64,000 nt of DNA from Hoeflea prorocentri (GCF_027944115.1 NZ_JAPJZI010000001.1:1860001-1924000); one strand, 5' to 3'. Positions 47,805-57,984 are shown, counted from the first letter of the stretch. The notes: generated from the sequence alone by a model not told the origin. Translations and numbers: made by a program.

Positions 47805-50267
47805 TCAGTAGAGGCCGCCGGCTCCTGAGACAATGGCCCTGTTGGCCTGCGGCGATACGTTGAGAATCTCCTCGCCGGTCGCGTATTCTTCCATGCCGAT
47901 GACGGAGAAGAAATCCGCGGGGCCCGTGCCGGGCTTGAACGATTCATAGATCACGTCAGGTTCGCCGGGCTGCGCTTCCATCCCCGTCTTGCGGTTGATG
48001 GGGATGAGCTGCAGACCAGGCGGCACACGGAAATCCGCCGGACGCGAATCCTCCAGCGCAGCTGTCATGAACTCATTGAAGATCGGTGCGGCGAGCTGGC
48101 CACCGGTTGAACCGCGGCCCATCGGCGTTGGTGTATCAAAGCCGATATAGACCCCGGCCACCATGTCTGCGGTATAGCCGACAAACCAGGCGTCCTTTTC
48201 GTCGTTCGTCGTTCCGGTTTTACCGGCGACTGCGCGATCCAGCTTGATCTTGCCAGCAGCAGTGCCGCGCGAGACAACGCCTTCCAGCATGGACGTCACC
48301 TGATAGGCCGTCATCGGATCAAGCACCTGTTCGCGATTGTCCTTGACGACGGGTTCTTCCTGGTTTTGCCAGTCCGCTGCCGCGCAGTCATCGCAGGTGC
48401 GTTCTTCATGCTTGAAGACCGTCTTTCCGTATCGATCCTGAATACGGTCGATCAGGGACGGCTTGATCTGCTTACCGCCATTGGCAAGAACCGCGTAGGC
48501 AGAAATCATCCTCAACACGGTGGTTTCGCCGGAGCCCAAAGACATGGCAAGCACCGGAAGCATGTCATCGTAGATACCGAACCGTTCGGCATATTCGGCA
48601 ACGAGGTTCATGCCCATATCCTTGGCCAGACGAACGGTCATCAGATTTCGTGAGCGTTCGATACCAAGGCGCAGTGTCGACGGGCCCGCGGAACCGCCGC
48701 CATAATTCTTCGGCTGCCAGAGCTCACCACCGGATACAAGCTGTATCGGCGCATCGAGCACGACCGAAGCGGGGCTATACCCATTGTCCAGCGCTGCCGC
48801 ATAAACAAAGGGTTTGAAAGAGGAACCGGGTTGGCGCATGGCCTGCGTGGCGCGGTTGAACTGTGATTGCGCGTAGGAAAAGCCGCCGACCAGAGCCAAA
48901 ACACGCCCGGTATGCGGATCCATGGCAGCCAGGGCCCCCTGCACCTGCGGTAACTGCCGCAAAATGTGCTTGGACGTGTCTTCCTCGCCCTTGATCTCCT
49001 CAACATAGACGACGTCGCCGGGTTTGAGGATTTCGGCAACTGTCTTGACCTTCGTGGCCTTGCCGTCCGTCCTGACGCGGTATGCCCATTCCATGTCAGC
49101 ACCGGCGAGCGTTACCGTCGTGCGGTCTTCAGATACTTTTCCGCCCGCGGAACTACCCGGACGCAGTCCAACGGTGGCTTTTTGATCATCGGCGTCCAGT
49201 ACAACACCCAGGCGCCATTCCGGCACGTCCCGCAATGCTTCAACCGCGGCGATTGCAATTCCCCAATCGCCGCTGACCGATATATTGGTCACCGGCCCAC
49301 GATAGCCCTGACGGACATCGTAACTGATCAGTCCGCGCTGCAGCGCCTTGCGGGCCTTTCGCTGGATTTCCGGATCAAGCGTGGTGCGAACCGACAATCC
49401 GCCCTCATAAAGCGCTTCCTCGCCATAGCGATCAATGATCTGGCGGCGCACTTCCTCGGCAAAATAGTCTGAAGCAAAAAGGTGTGAACTGCCGCGGCGC
49501 GGCTTGACGTCAAGCGGTTGTGCCTTTGCGTCCTCGCCGTCTGAGGCGGCGACATAGCCGTTTTCAACCATGCGGTCGATGACCCAGTTACGGCGTCCGA
49601 CCGCCCGTTCCGTGTTGCGGAACGGATGATAGTTGGACGGCGCTTTCGGCAAGGCAGCAAGGTAAGCGGCCTCGTGAAGCGACAGCTCGTTGACCGATTT
49701 GTTGAAGTAAGTCAGAGCGGCGCTGGCAATGCCGTATGAGTTCAGGCCGTAGAAGATCTCGTTTAGATAAAGCTCCAGGATGCGGTCCTTGGAATAGGCC
49801 TGTTCGATACGAAAGGCGAGCACCGCCTCACGGACTTTACGCTCGAACTTCTGCTCGGATGTCAGAAGGAAGTTCTTGGCGACCTGCTGAGTGATCGTTG
49901 ACGCGCCGACGAGACGTCGGCCGGAACTGAAGTTCTCAACATTGGTAATCACCGCACGCAACAGCCCGGTGTAGTCCAGACCCTTGTGCTGATAGAAATT
50001 CTTGTCCTCGGCGGACAGGAAGGCCGCTTTGACCCGATCCGGGACGGCCTGTATCGGAATATAAAGCCGACGTTCCCTTGCATGTTCGGCCATCAGTGCG
50101 CCGTCAGACGCGTGGATACGGGTCATGACCGGCGGTTCATAACTCGCCAGAACCTCATAGTCGGGCAGATCACGCGTGACGCTGCCGACATACCAGGCAA
50201 CGCCAAGTGCGGCCACGAAGAAGAGGATCGTACCGACCCCGAACAAATATCCAATCAGTCTGAACAT
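47805..50267 (-). CDS. mrcA: Penicillin-binding protein 1A (bifunctional glycosyltransferase/transpeptidase)
   Basis: The 820-residue class A PBP has one N-terminal membrane anchor (about 5-28). The GT51 domain follows with the active site AEDKNFYQHKGLDYTG (E87) and KNFLLTSEQKFERK. The transpeptidase domain has SSFKPFVYAA with the acylated serine, an SGET-type second motif and AGKTGTTNDEKDAWFVGYT. An OB-like insertion lies between them. It polymerises and cross-links peptidoglycan in the periplasm. It sits between amiC and prfB, a conserved rhizobial order. Confidence 0.95.
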   Translation of the reverse strand: MFRLIGYLFGVGTILFFVAALGVAWYVGSVTRDLPDYEVLASYEPPVMTRIHASDGALMAEHARERRLYIPIQAVPDRVKAAFLSAEDKNFYQHKGLDYTGLLRAVITNVENFSSGRRLVGASTITQQVAKNFLLTSEQKFERKVREAVLAFRIEQAYSKDRILELYLNEIFYGLNSYGIASAALTYFNKSVNELSLHEAAYLAALPKAPSNYHPFRNTERAVGRRNWVIDRMVENGYVAASDGEDAKAQPLDVKPRRGSSHLFASDYFAEEVRRQIIDRYGEEALYEGGLSVRTTLDPEIQRKARKALQRGLISYDVRQGYRGPVTNISVSGDWGIAIAAVEALRDVPEWRLGVVLDADDQKATVGLRPGSSAGGKVSEDRTTVTLAGADMEWAYRVRTDGKATKVKTVAEILKPGDVVYVEEIKGEEDTSKHILRQLPQVQGALAAMDPHTGRVLALVGGFSYAQSQFNRATQAMRQPGSSFKPFVYAAALDNGYSPASVVLDAPIQLVSGGELWQPKNYGGGSAGPSTLRLGIERSRNLMTVRLAKDMGMNLVAEYAERFGIYDDMLPVLAMSLGSGETTVLRMISAYAVLANGGKQIKPSLIDRIQDRYGKTVFKHEERTCDDCAAADWQNQEEPVVKDNREQVLDPMTAYQVTSMLEGVVSRGTAAGKIKLDRAVAGKTGTTNDEKDAWFVGYTADMVAGVYIGFDTPTPMGRGSTGGQLAAPIFNEFMTAALEDSRPADFRVPPGLQLIPINRKTGMEAQPGEPDVIYESFKPGTGPADFFSVIGMEEYATGEEILNVSPQANRAIVSGAGGLY

Positions 50268-50375
50268 GGGTTCCTACCCGGCTGATTTCATTGCACGGCG
50301 ATTCGAGCCGCACCCAACTATAACACGACACCGACTACCGTTTCGATTGTGCGGAAAATAGGGCCGGATCGATCT

Positions 50376-50404
50376 TTTATAAGATAATCTAAGGCTTTAC
50401 TCAA
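50376..50404 (-). promoter_or_regulatory. Candidate promoter for mrcA
   Basis: On the minus strand TTGAGT is followed by exactly 17 nt and TATAAA, about 110 nt upstream of the mrcA start, within the 190-nt gap after amiC. Close match to the housekeeping consensus. Confidence 0.6.
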
Positions 50405-50457
50405 TCAATGTGGCAACTATCACACATTTTCGCCCTGGCCGCGCGGATCACCTGAGG

Positions 50458-51699
50458 CTAGTTGCTGACGCCCCCGACTTTGGCGCGATAGGCCGATATG
50501 GCTTCAACCAGCAAAGAAGCGATCTGTTCGCGCCATTTGGGGTCGGTTAACAGCTTCTCGTCCTCGACATTGGAGAGATATCCGAGTTCCACGAGCACGG
50601 AGGGTACTTCCGGCGCCTGCAAAACACGAAATCCCGCCGACCTGATCGGGTTGTTGATCAGCTTAACCGACCCGTCGAATGCATCGATCACGGCGCGCGC
50701 CAGCCCGATGGAAAACACCTGTGTTTCCCGGCGGGTCAGGTCGATCAGAATGTCGGCAACCGTGTCGGGTTCGTCCTCAAGGGACAGGCCGGCGATCAGG
50801 TCGGACCGGTTTTCCCGGGCCGCCAACTGTCGCGCCATGTCGTCTGAAGCCTTGTCAGACAGCGTATAGACGGTAGCGCCACGCACCCCGCGGACGCGGA
50901 TCGAATCGGCATGGATTGAGACAAAAAGATCCGCTGCCGCCTTCCTTGCCAGCCGAACGCGCTCACCCAGAGAGATAAAACGGTCGTCATTGCGGGTCAG
51001 AACGACCTTCATATCGGTTTCACTCTCGAGCGCTGTTTTCAGCGCCTTGCTCACCGCAAGTGTAATGTCCTTTTCCTGAGTGCCTCCGCGCCCCTTGGCA
51101 CCGGTGTCGATACCGCCATGACCAGGATCTATGGCGACCGTAAAAGGCTTGTCTGCGTCGGGAGCCACCTCCGGAACGTCATCGTCCCCGCTCCCGGTCC
51201 GGATTTCCCAATCCTGTTGATTGACAAGGGCTTCAAACTCCCTGTCCGAAGCCGCAGCAATGTCAAACACCAGGCGGTAGGTTCCATCGGTCTCGTTCTT
51301 GCGGATTTCGGCCATTTCGGCCTTCACCGGTCCAATCGCGGTGAAGACGACACGCGAACGACCCGGCGCCATGGCGCCATAACGAATTTCCGACAACAGA
51401 CCGCGGGGCTCGACGACCTTCTCATCGAAGCCGAACACGGTTTCGGGCAGGTCGACCACCAGGCGATGGGGAGAAGCCAGTAAATGATAGGAAAATTCGG
51501 GCTTTTGCTCGAATTCCATGACGATGCGCGTACGCACCTCGTCACCGGCGGCACGAAAATCGAATGCAACCAGGCTCTCCGCCGGTTTTCGTTCAGTCGC
51601 GCTTTTGGCTAGGCCCGGAGCCGCCCATGCCACCATGATCAGCGCTGCGAGAAAAACCAGTGCGCGATAAGACATTGATCCTGAAGACATACGCATCAT
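50458..51699 (-). CDS. amiC: N-acetylmuramoyl-L-alanine amidase with AMIN domain
   Basis: I choose the ATG at 51699, preceded by AAGG, giving 413 residues; three further in-frame ATGs follow within nine codons. A signal peptide (about 1-32, ending near GLAKS) leads into an AMIN domain (about 45-150, RIVMEFEQKPEFSYHLLASPHRLVVDLP) and an Amidase_3 domain with VAIDPGHGGIDTGAKG, SIHADS and the catalytic glutamate in VLVELGYLSN. It cleaves septal peptidoglycan in the periplasm during daughter-cell separation. It is transcribed toward mrcA and away from rne. Confidence 0.9.
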   Translation of the reverse strand: MMRMSSGSMSYRALVFLAALIMVAWAAPGLAKSATERKPAESLVAFDFRAAGDEVRTRIVMEFEQKPEFSYHLLASPHRLVVDLPETVFGFDEKVVEPRGLLSEIRYGAMAPGRSRVVFTAIGPVKAEMAEIRKNETDGTYRLVFDIAAASDREFEALVNQQDWEIRTGSGDDDVPEVAPDADKPFTVAIDPGHGGIDTGAKGRGGTQEKDITLAVSKALKTALESETDMKVVLTRNDDRFISLGERVRLARKAAADLFVSIHADSIRVRGVRGATVYTLSDKASDDMARQLAARENRSDLIAGLSLEDEPDTVADILIDLTRRETQVFSIGLARAVIDAFDGSVKLINNPIRSAGFRVLQAPEVPSVLVELGYLSNVEDEKLLTDPKWREQIASLLVEAISAYRAKVGGVSN

Positions 51700-52387
51700 T
51701 CGGGCCTTGGTGATCCTCGAGACACTTGAACAGCCGGGTGCGGAACGTTCGATTCCACCGCTACTTAATGACTGAATCGGGGCCCCTTCGCAACCGGATC
51801 CGGATAAATTCCGCCCCCTCCGCCTACCTTGCAAACCATCACAAAGACCTTCTGGCGCAACGGTTCCGAATATAATGGACACGCAGAAGTCGTCAGACGC
51901 CCAATCCCTCAATTGGCTTTTTTCTTGCAAGAAGCGTTTCCAGACCATAAAAGCGGATCGAGGGTTATCATGCTGACGAGATAGAAACGGCAAATCCGGC
52001 AGCTACCTGCTTCAGGGAATCGGAGCGCCATTTGGTTGTTTCGTCTGACGTCATAGCACTTTAACTCCTCAAAATGAATCGATGGAGCCCGGCAGTCTCC
52101 GGGCATCGAATAGCGGCATCAGGCCGTATGCTTCTCCCAAGGAAGCAGCACTCATCGGTCTTTTAAAAGACCTAATGTTCAAGAGTTCCTGTCTGGAATT
52201 TGAATGGAAATGCTACCGTCAACAGTCACAAACAAGGTCATCCGGACAAGCGGTGCTCCGGGACCTCATGACTTGGTTGAGCAAATCCGGCCAGGGTCTA
52301 CAAATTTCGGCAAAAAGGCGGCTTTAGACAGACGGGCGAGACCTCCGGGTCTGCACGTGCGGGCGCCTGCCGAGGAGCTTCATTTAC
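51700..52387. other. 688-bp amiC-rne divergent region with long rne leader
   Basis: No gene is supported. On the minus side a weak amiC promoter lies at 51869-51896. On the plus side the region likely contains the long 5' leader of rne, as RNase E genes elsewhere carry autoregulatory leaders. Visible structures are a GCCCGG/CCGGGC stem near 52086-52103 and a perfect 16-bp palindrome GGTCTTTTAAAAGACC at 52157-52172. A plus-strand TTGCAA with CATAAA 15 nt later (near 51918-51944) could be the rne promoter. Confidence 0.55.
51869..51896 (-). promoter_or_regulatory. Weak candidate promoter for amiC
   Basis: CTGACG is separated by 16 nt from TATATT on the minus strand, about 170 nt before the amiC start. 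The -10 is good, the -35 only partial. Confidence 0.35.
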
Positions 52388-55213
52388 ATGGCAGACAAAA
52401 TGCTGATCGACGCGTCCCACGAGGAAGAAACGCGCGTCGTCGTCGTTCGTGGAAACCGAATCGAGGAATTTGACTTTGAATCGCAGCACAAGAAACAGCT
52501 GCGCGGAAATATCTATCTTGCCAAGGTAACCAGGGTCGAACCGTCCCTGCAGGCCGCATTCGTCGAGTATGGCGGAAACCGTCACGGTTTTCTCGCCTTT
52601 TCCGAGATACATCCCGATTATTACCAGATCCCTGTCGCCGATCGTCAGGCCCTGATTGAGGCCGAGGCGGCAGAGGCGCGCGAAGAAGACGATGATGGCG
52701 AGGTTGAAAAGCCCGCCAAGAAGTCGAGGACGCGCAGAAGCAGAAGCAAATCCAGGAAGGACAAGAAGACCGCTGCGGCTAAAGAGACGCAGGACGCTTC
52801 AACGGCGGAAACGGAAGAGCCGCAAGCATCGCAAACAGACCTGTCCGAGACAGACGGCCAGCCGACGGAGGCGACGCCGAAGCAAGGCGATCTGGCAAAC
52901 GAAGTCCAGGCCGGCGAGGAGCCGGCACCATCGGCTGAGGAGGCTGCGGTCGATGCGGCGAAGCCTGATGAATCCGACGTTGCAAAAGCTGAAGACGGAG
53001 ACGACAAATCACCGCCGGACAGCATTGCCGCCAATATCGATGCCGATGAGGTTTCGGAGGTTGTCGCCAAGAAATCCGACAATGAAAATGGCGGGTCTGA
53101 CGCTTCCAGCGGATCGTCTGATTCAAACGACGAAGATGATGACGAAAACGATTCATCGGTCGAATCAGTCGGCGCGGAGGACGCGCTTGAAGAGGTTCCC
53201 GACCGGGCCCGCAAACAGCGCCGCCAATACCGTATTCAGGAAGTTATCAAGCGCCGGCAGATCCTCCTTGTGCAGGTTGTCAAGGAAGAACGCGGCAATA
53301 AGGGCGCGGCTCTGACGACTTACCTGTCGCTCGCCGGGCGTTATTCCGTCTTGATGCCAAACACCGCCAGAGGCGGCGGCATCTCGCGCAAGATCACCAA
53401 TGTCCAGGACCGCAAGCGCCTCAAAGAGGTTGCGCGCGGTCTTGAGGTGCCACAGGGTATGGGTGTCATTTTGCGCACGGCCGGCGCCAATCGAACCAAG
53501 GCGGAAATCAAACGCGATTTCGAATACCTCATGCGGCTTTGGGAAAATGTCCGCAATTTGACGCTGACCTCAACGGCGCCCTGCCTTGTCTATGAGGAAG
53601 GCAGCCTTATCAAACGGTCGATCCGCGACCTTTATAACAAGGATATCGGTGAAGTCATTGTGTCCGGTGAAGCCGGATACCGTGAAGCCAAGGACTTCAT
53701 GAAAATGCTGATGCCAAGCCATGCCAAGGCGGTTCAGCCCTATCGTGACGTTCAACCGATTTTTGCCCGTTCCGGGATCGAAGCGCAGCTCGACAAGATG
53801 CTTCAGCCCCAGGTCACGCTTAAATCCGGCGGGTATATCATCATCAACCAGACCGAAGCCCTTGTCGCGATTGACGTCAACTCGGGTCGTTCCACCAAGG
53901 AGCACTCGATTGAAGATACGGCGCTGCGCACAAACCTTGAGGCAGCCGAAGAGGTTGCGCGGCAATTGCGCCTGCGGGACCTTGCCGGGCTGATCGTTAT
54001 CGACTTCATCGACATGGAGGAGAAACGCAACAACCGGTCTGTAGAAAAGAAACTGAAGGAGTGTCTCAAGAGCGACCGGGCGCGCATCCAGGTCGGGCGA
54101 ATTTCGCATTTTGGCCTTTTGGAGATGTCGCGCCAACGTATTCGCGCCAGTGTTCTGGAGAGCACAATGCAGGTGTGCGACGCCTGCGGCGGAACGGGTT
54201 ACGTGCGGTCGATCTCATCTGTCGCACTGCACGTGCTGCGGAGCGCGGAAGAGCACCTGCTGAAGAAAACCACGCATAACATCACCATCCGGACATTGCC
54301 GGAAATTGCGCTTTATGTGCTCAATCAGAAACGCGACACCATTATCGAGCTTGAAAACCGTTTCGGTCTTTCGATTGCCGTTGAGGCTGACCCGGACGTC
54401 GGACTGCAGCATATTGCGATCGACCAAGGCACTCCGGTGGAATCTCCGGTTGTCATCGAGAATGCCGTTCAGGTGGATACAGAGTTCGCTGAAATCGAGG
54501 ACGAACCCGAAACCAGTGCGAACGGTGACGAAGACGGCAGTGGCCGCAAGCGCAAAAGACGGCGCAGGCGGCGTGGCCGCAATGGCGAAGACGGCGCGGA
54601 CATCCAGACATCGGGCGCAGATGACGGTGAGCGGCCGCAGGGCGAAGACGAGGCGGAGACACGCCTTGATGACGATGGCGAGCCTCGGAAAAAGCGCCGG
54701 CGGCGCGGCAAGCGTGGCGGGAAGCGTAATCGCGATCAGGCCGCGACGTCCGAGGAGACATCGCAGGATGCGTCTGATGCTGGGACTGAGTCCGACAACG
54801 GAGCCATCGCAGTTGAGGTAAAGGACAATACAGCAGAAACCGTCACACAGGATGCGGCCATAACGGAAGCAGCGCCGGACGCAGCGGATGCAGGCGACGA
54901 GCCGGCTGAAAAGCCGAAACCACGCCGCAGAAGCCGCAGCAAGAAGGCTGACGAGACTGCGGTAGCAGCCGAGACATCATCTGATGAGGGCATGGTTGCC
55001 GCCGGTGCCGAGGCCGCCATTGTGGAGCCGGAAAAGCCGGAAGATGATCAGGACGATGCAAAGCCCGCTCGCTCGCGTCGTCGACGCAACAGCGACACGG
55101 GCGCCGCAAGCGAGCCGAAACTGACATCAACGGTGGTAGAGGACGCCGACGCCGAAAACGGTGACGGCAAGCCGAAAAAAGCCGGATGGTGGCAAAGGCG
55201 CGGCTTTTTCTGA
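52388..55213 (+). CDS. rne: Ribonuclease E/G with disordered insertion in the S1 domain
   Basis: This 941-residue endoribonuclease starts mRNA decay and processes rRNA and tRNA precursors. The S1 domain begins at about 38 (RGNIYLAKVTRVEPSLQAAFVEYG) but is interrupted by some 190 charged residues (about 90-280) before it resumes with ILLVQVVKEERGNKGAALTTYLSL. The DNase I-like catalytic core has D496 (AIDVNSGRS) and D539 (VIDFIDME), followed by the zinc-link CDACGGTGY (C597, C600). The tail after about 700 alternates acidic stretches with arginine clusters and ends GWWQRRGFF, typical of alphaproteobacteria and likely the degradosome and membrane scaffold. Confidence 0.96.
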   Translation: MADKMLIDASHEEETRVVVVRGNRIEEFDFESQHKKQLRGNIYLAKVTRVEPSLQAAFVEYGGNRHGFLAFSEIHPDYYQIPVADRQALIEAEAAEAREEDDDGEVEKPAKKSRTRRSRSKSRKDKKTAAAKETQDASTAETEEPQASQTDLSETDGQPTEATPKQGDLANEVQAGEEPAPSAEEAAVDAAKPDESDVAKAEDGDDKSPPDSIAANIDADEVSEVVAKKSDNENGGSDASSGSSDSNDEDDDENDSSVESVGAEDALEEVPDRARKQRRQYRIQEVIKRRQILLVQVVKEERGNKGAALTTYLSLAGRYSVLMPNTARGGGISRKITNVQDRKRLKEVARGLEVPQGMGVILRTAGANRTKAEIKRDFEYLMRLWENVRNLTLTSTAPCLVYEEGSLIKRSIRDLYNKDIGEVIVSGEAGYREAKDFMKMLMPSHAKAVQPYRDVQPIFARSGIEAQLDKMLQPQVTLKSGGYIIINQTEALVAIDVNSGRSTKEHSIEDTALRTNLEAAEEVARQLRLRDLAGLIVIDFIDMEEKRNNRSVEKKLKECLKSDRARIQVGRISHFGLLEMSRQRIRASVLESTMQVCDACGGTGYVRSISSVALHVLRSAEEHLLKKTTHNITIRTLPEIALYVLNQKRDTIIELENRFGLSIAVEADPDVGLQHIAIDQGTPVESPVVIENAVQVDTEFAEIEDEPETSANGDEDGSGRKRKRRRRRRGRNGEDGADIQTSGADDGERPQGEDEAETRLDDDGEPRKKRRRRGKRGGKRNRDQAATSEETSQDASDAGTESDNGAIAVEVKDNTAETVTQDAAITEAAPDAADAGDEPAEKPKPRRRSRSKKADETAVAAETSSDEGMVAAGAEAAIVEPEKPEDDQDDAKPARSRRRRNSDTGAASEPKLTSTVVEDADAENGDGKPKKAGWWQRRGFF

Positions 55214-55234
55214 CGGTTTCGGTAACCGGCTGGC

Positions 55235-56392
55235 CTAAGTGGCCAGCCAGTCGCTTATACGGTCAACGGCTTCTTCCATTTCCTGATACGACCCAGCATA
55301 GGAAAACCTGATGGTGCGGTGACCCTCAACCGGGTCGAAATCGCGACCCGGCGTCGCCGCGACATCGATCTGTGTGAGCATCGTCCGCGCGAATTCCATC
55401 GAATCGTTGGTAAAACGGCTGGCGTCCGCATAGGCATAAAAAGCCCCGTCCATGGGCGATGCAATGCTGAAGCCGATTTCCGGCAAACGCTTCATCAAGA
55501 GCGCCCGATTGGCCTCGTAACCCCGTTTGATGGCTTCCAGCTCGTCAGTTGCACCAAAGGCTGCGCATGCGGCGATCTGCGACAATTCCGGCGGACTGAT
55601 ATAAAGGCTCTGTGCGAGCCGTTCGACGGGCCTGATGGCCTGCTCCGGCAGAACCATCCAGCCGATCCGCCAGCCGGTCATGCAATAATATTTCGAGAAA
55701 GAATTGACGATCACCGCCTTGTCGGTCAGGGACAATGCCGATGTCTCGCCGCCGCTGTAGCTCAAACCGTGGTAAATCTCGTCGGAAATAAATGTGATAC
55801 CGTTTGTCTCACAATAAGCGACAAGATCAGTCAGCGCCGCCCTGCCCGTCACGGTACCGGTTGGATTTGCCGGACTGGCCAGCAAAACGCCGGCAATTGT
55901 GCCATGGCGCACTGCGGCTTCCTCAAGCAGCGACGGCGTCAAGGTGAATTGCGTTTCCTCAGACACCGCGATTTCAACGGGTACAAGACCGAGTGCTTGG
56001 AGGATGTTGCGGTATGCAGGATAACCGGGCCGGGTGATCACCACCCGGTCGCCGCTGTCGAACAGGGCAAGAAAAGCCAGGTTGAAACCGGCGGACGAGC
56101 CCGTGGTAATCGCAATCCGGTCCGGGTGGATCGTCAGCCCATACCGGTCCGCATAGTGCCCTGCGATGGATTGGCGCAGATCGGACGTGCCGAGCGCATC
56201 GGTATAACCGATTGCCGCATTGGCAAGGCCCGATCGCGCGGCTGCCAGAACCGCGGCCGGCGCGCCATGTGCAGGCTGCCCAACCGCCATTGAGATAACG
56301 GGATGCCCTTCCCTTTTTCTCTTCGTGGCGGCTGCAAGCACGTCCATTGCATGAAAGGGTTCGACGCTGCTGCGCCCGGATATATTGATCAC
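55235..56392 (-). CDS. PLP-dependent class I/II aminotransferase
   Basis: The 385-residue enzyme has the fold type I pattern: SPANPTGTV (173-181), D204 and Y207 (ISDEIYHGL), the PLP-binding K234 in NSFSKYYCMTGWRIGW, and a C-terminal arginine in RFSYAGSY. It exchanges amino groups between an amino acid and a 2-keto acid; aspartate- or aromatic-type specificity is possible but not determined. It converges on rne with 21 bases between the stops. Its start is 153 nt from the divergent M48 protease gene. Confidence 0.88.
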   Translation of the reverse strand: MINISGRSSVEPFHAMDVLAAATKRKREGHPVISMAVGQPAHGAPAAVLAAARSGLANAAIGYTDALGTSDLRQSIAGHYADRYGLTIHPDRIAITTGSSAGFNLAFLALFDSGDRVVITRPGYPAYRNILQALGLVPVEIAVSEETQFTLTPSLLEEAAVRHGTIAGVLLASPANPTGTVTGRAALTDLVAYCETNGITFISDEIYHGLSYSGGETSALSLTDKAVIVNSFSKYYCMTGWRIGWMVLPEQAIRPVERLAQSLYISPPELSQIAACAAFGATDELEAIKRGYEANRALLMKRLPEIGFSIASPMDGAFYAYADASRFTNDSMEFARTMLTQIDVAATPGRDFDPVEGHRTIRFSYAGSYQEMEEAVDRISDWLAT

Positions 56393-56545
56393 GTGGAGAT
56401 CCTGATGGTCATTTGACGCCTCACAAATGCCCTATTGGCGTGGCGATCACAACCGTATCGTCACAATCACATTCGCGCGATGTCCAATACAGTGCTATGG
56501 GCAGGCCAACATATAGACTGCTAAGGTTGCCAGGAGAATCCCCTC

Positions 56546-57949
56546 ATGTCCCTTCAATCAGCTACAGGGCAGGCAAATTTGTCGAAGATAGTCAGGTCCG
56601 CGAGAGCGGCGCTGTTTCTTGTTTTGAGCTTTGCGATGATTTCGTCACTTGTCGTGCCGGTCAACGCACAGGGACGCATCCCGATTGTCCGCGATGCCGA
56701 GATTGAGGGTCTGCTGCTTGATTATGCGCGACCGATTTTCAAGGTCGCGGGCCTGAACCGCAAGGGTATCCAGATTATCCTGGTCAACAATCCATCGTTC
56801 AACGCGTTCGTGGACGGACGACGGATTTTTATCAATACCGGCGCACTCGCTTCCGCAGCAACCCCCAATGAGATCATCGGCGTTATCGCGCATGAATCCG
56901 GCCATATCGCCGGAAATCACCAGCAAAGGCTTCGCGAGCAGATCGCTCGAAGCCGGGCGCTCGCCGTTGTCGGCGCCCTGGCCGGCATCGGCGCAGCCAC
57001 CGCCGGGGGGTTGGCAGGCGTGGATGGAGCCGGCGCTGTGGGCGGTGGACTGGCACAGGCCGCGCCGTCCGTCGCTCAAAGAGCGCTGTTGAGTTACCGC
57101 CGGTCGGAAGAAATCACTGCGGACCGGGCGGCCGTGAAATATCTCAACGCCACCGGACAGTCGGCCAAGGGAATGCTGACGACCTTCCAGCGGTTTTCTC
57201 AAAGAAACGCACTGGCGGGTGTCAGGGCCAACCCTTATGAACAAAGCCATCCCTTGCCCCGCGATCGTATCGCGCTGCTGGAGGAACTGGCGCGAAAGAG
57301 CAAACACTACAACAAGAAAGACCCGGCCTCACTGCAACGCAGGCATGACATGATCCGCGGCAAGATAGCGGCTTACGCCGGAGGCGCACCGGCCGTGGGA
57401 CGCGTTTTCCGCAATGATCCGAACAATGTGGGCGCCCGGTATGGCAAAGCAATTTCGTCCTTTCTGCGCGGCGATACCAGGCGCGCCCTTTCGGAAATCG
57501 ACAAGCTGATTGCTGCAGACAAGAACAACGCTTACCTTCATGAAATGAAGGGCGAAATCTACCTGAAGGCCCGCCAACCCGGAAAAGCCGCTTCATCCCT
57601 CGCCAGAGCGGTAAAACTTGATCGGTACAATTCGGGCATTCTGCGCGGCCGCCTGGGTTTTGCCTATCTGTCCACGGGTGATGCATCCCAGATGAAGAAG
57701 GCGATCCGGGAGTTACGGGCAGCCATCACGTCTGATCCATATAATTTCAACGCCTACAGTTCCCTGTCCCGGGCCTATGCAGCGGCCGGAGATGTGGGCA
57801 ATGCGGAGTTGACACAGGCGGAAGGGTATTTTCGTGCCGGGAACGTTCGCGAGGCCAAGCGTTTTGCCGCCCGCGCGGCACAGAAAATGCCGAAGGGCAC
57901 CCCAGGATGGCAGCGGGCAAACGACATCGTGAAATACAAGACCAAGTAG
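56546..57949 (+). CDS. Exported M48-family zinc metalloprotease with TPR-like tail (BepA-like)
   Basis: The 467-residue protein starts at an ATG with AGGAG upstream. A signal peptide covers about 1-42. The zinc site is HESGH at 116-120 (H116, H120, catalytic E117), with third ligand E189 in SEEITADRAAVKYL; a Gly/Ala-rich hydrophobic loop lies at 139-172. From about 275 the chain is helical with repeated YGKAISSFLRGDTRRALSEIDKLI and GKAASSLARAVKLD units, a TPR-like domain. This matches BepA/YfgC, which tends outer-membrane protein assembly in the periplasm. It is followed by a DsbA-like gene 35 nt later. Confidence 0.9.
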   Translation: MSLQSATGQANLSKIVRSARAALFLVLSFAMISSLVVPVNAQGRIPIVRDAEIEGLLLDYARPIFKVAGLNRKGIQIILVNNPSFNAFVDGRRIFINTGALASAATPNEIIGVIAHESGHIAGNHQQRLREQIARSRALAVVGALAGIGAATAGGLAGVDGAGAVGGGLAQAAPSVAQRALLSYRRSEEITADRAAVKYLNATGQSAKGMLTTFQRFSQRNALAGVRANPYEQSHPLPRDRIALLEELARKSKHYNKKDPASLQRRHDMIRGKIAAYAGGAPAVGRVFRNDPNNVGARYGKAISSFLRGDTRRALSEIDKLIAADKNNAYLHEMKGEIYLKARQPGKAASSLARAVKLDRYNSGILRGRLGFAYLSTGDASQMKKAIRELRAAITSDPYNFNAYSSLSRAYAAAGDVGNAELTQAEGYFRAGNVREAKRFAARAAQKMPKGTPGWQRANDIVKYKTK

Positions 57950-57984
57950 TTGAAGGGCCCTGCCCGAACCAGTGAGGACGGATA

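Noticed and set aside
55228-55248. GGCTGGCC/GGCCAGCC stem between rne and the aminotransferase as terminator
   Set aside because: It overlaps the aminotransferase stop codon and has no T-run on either side.
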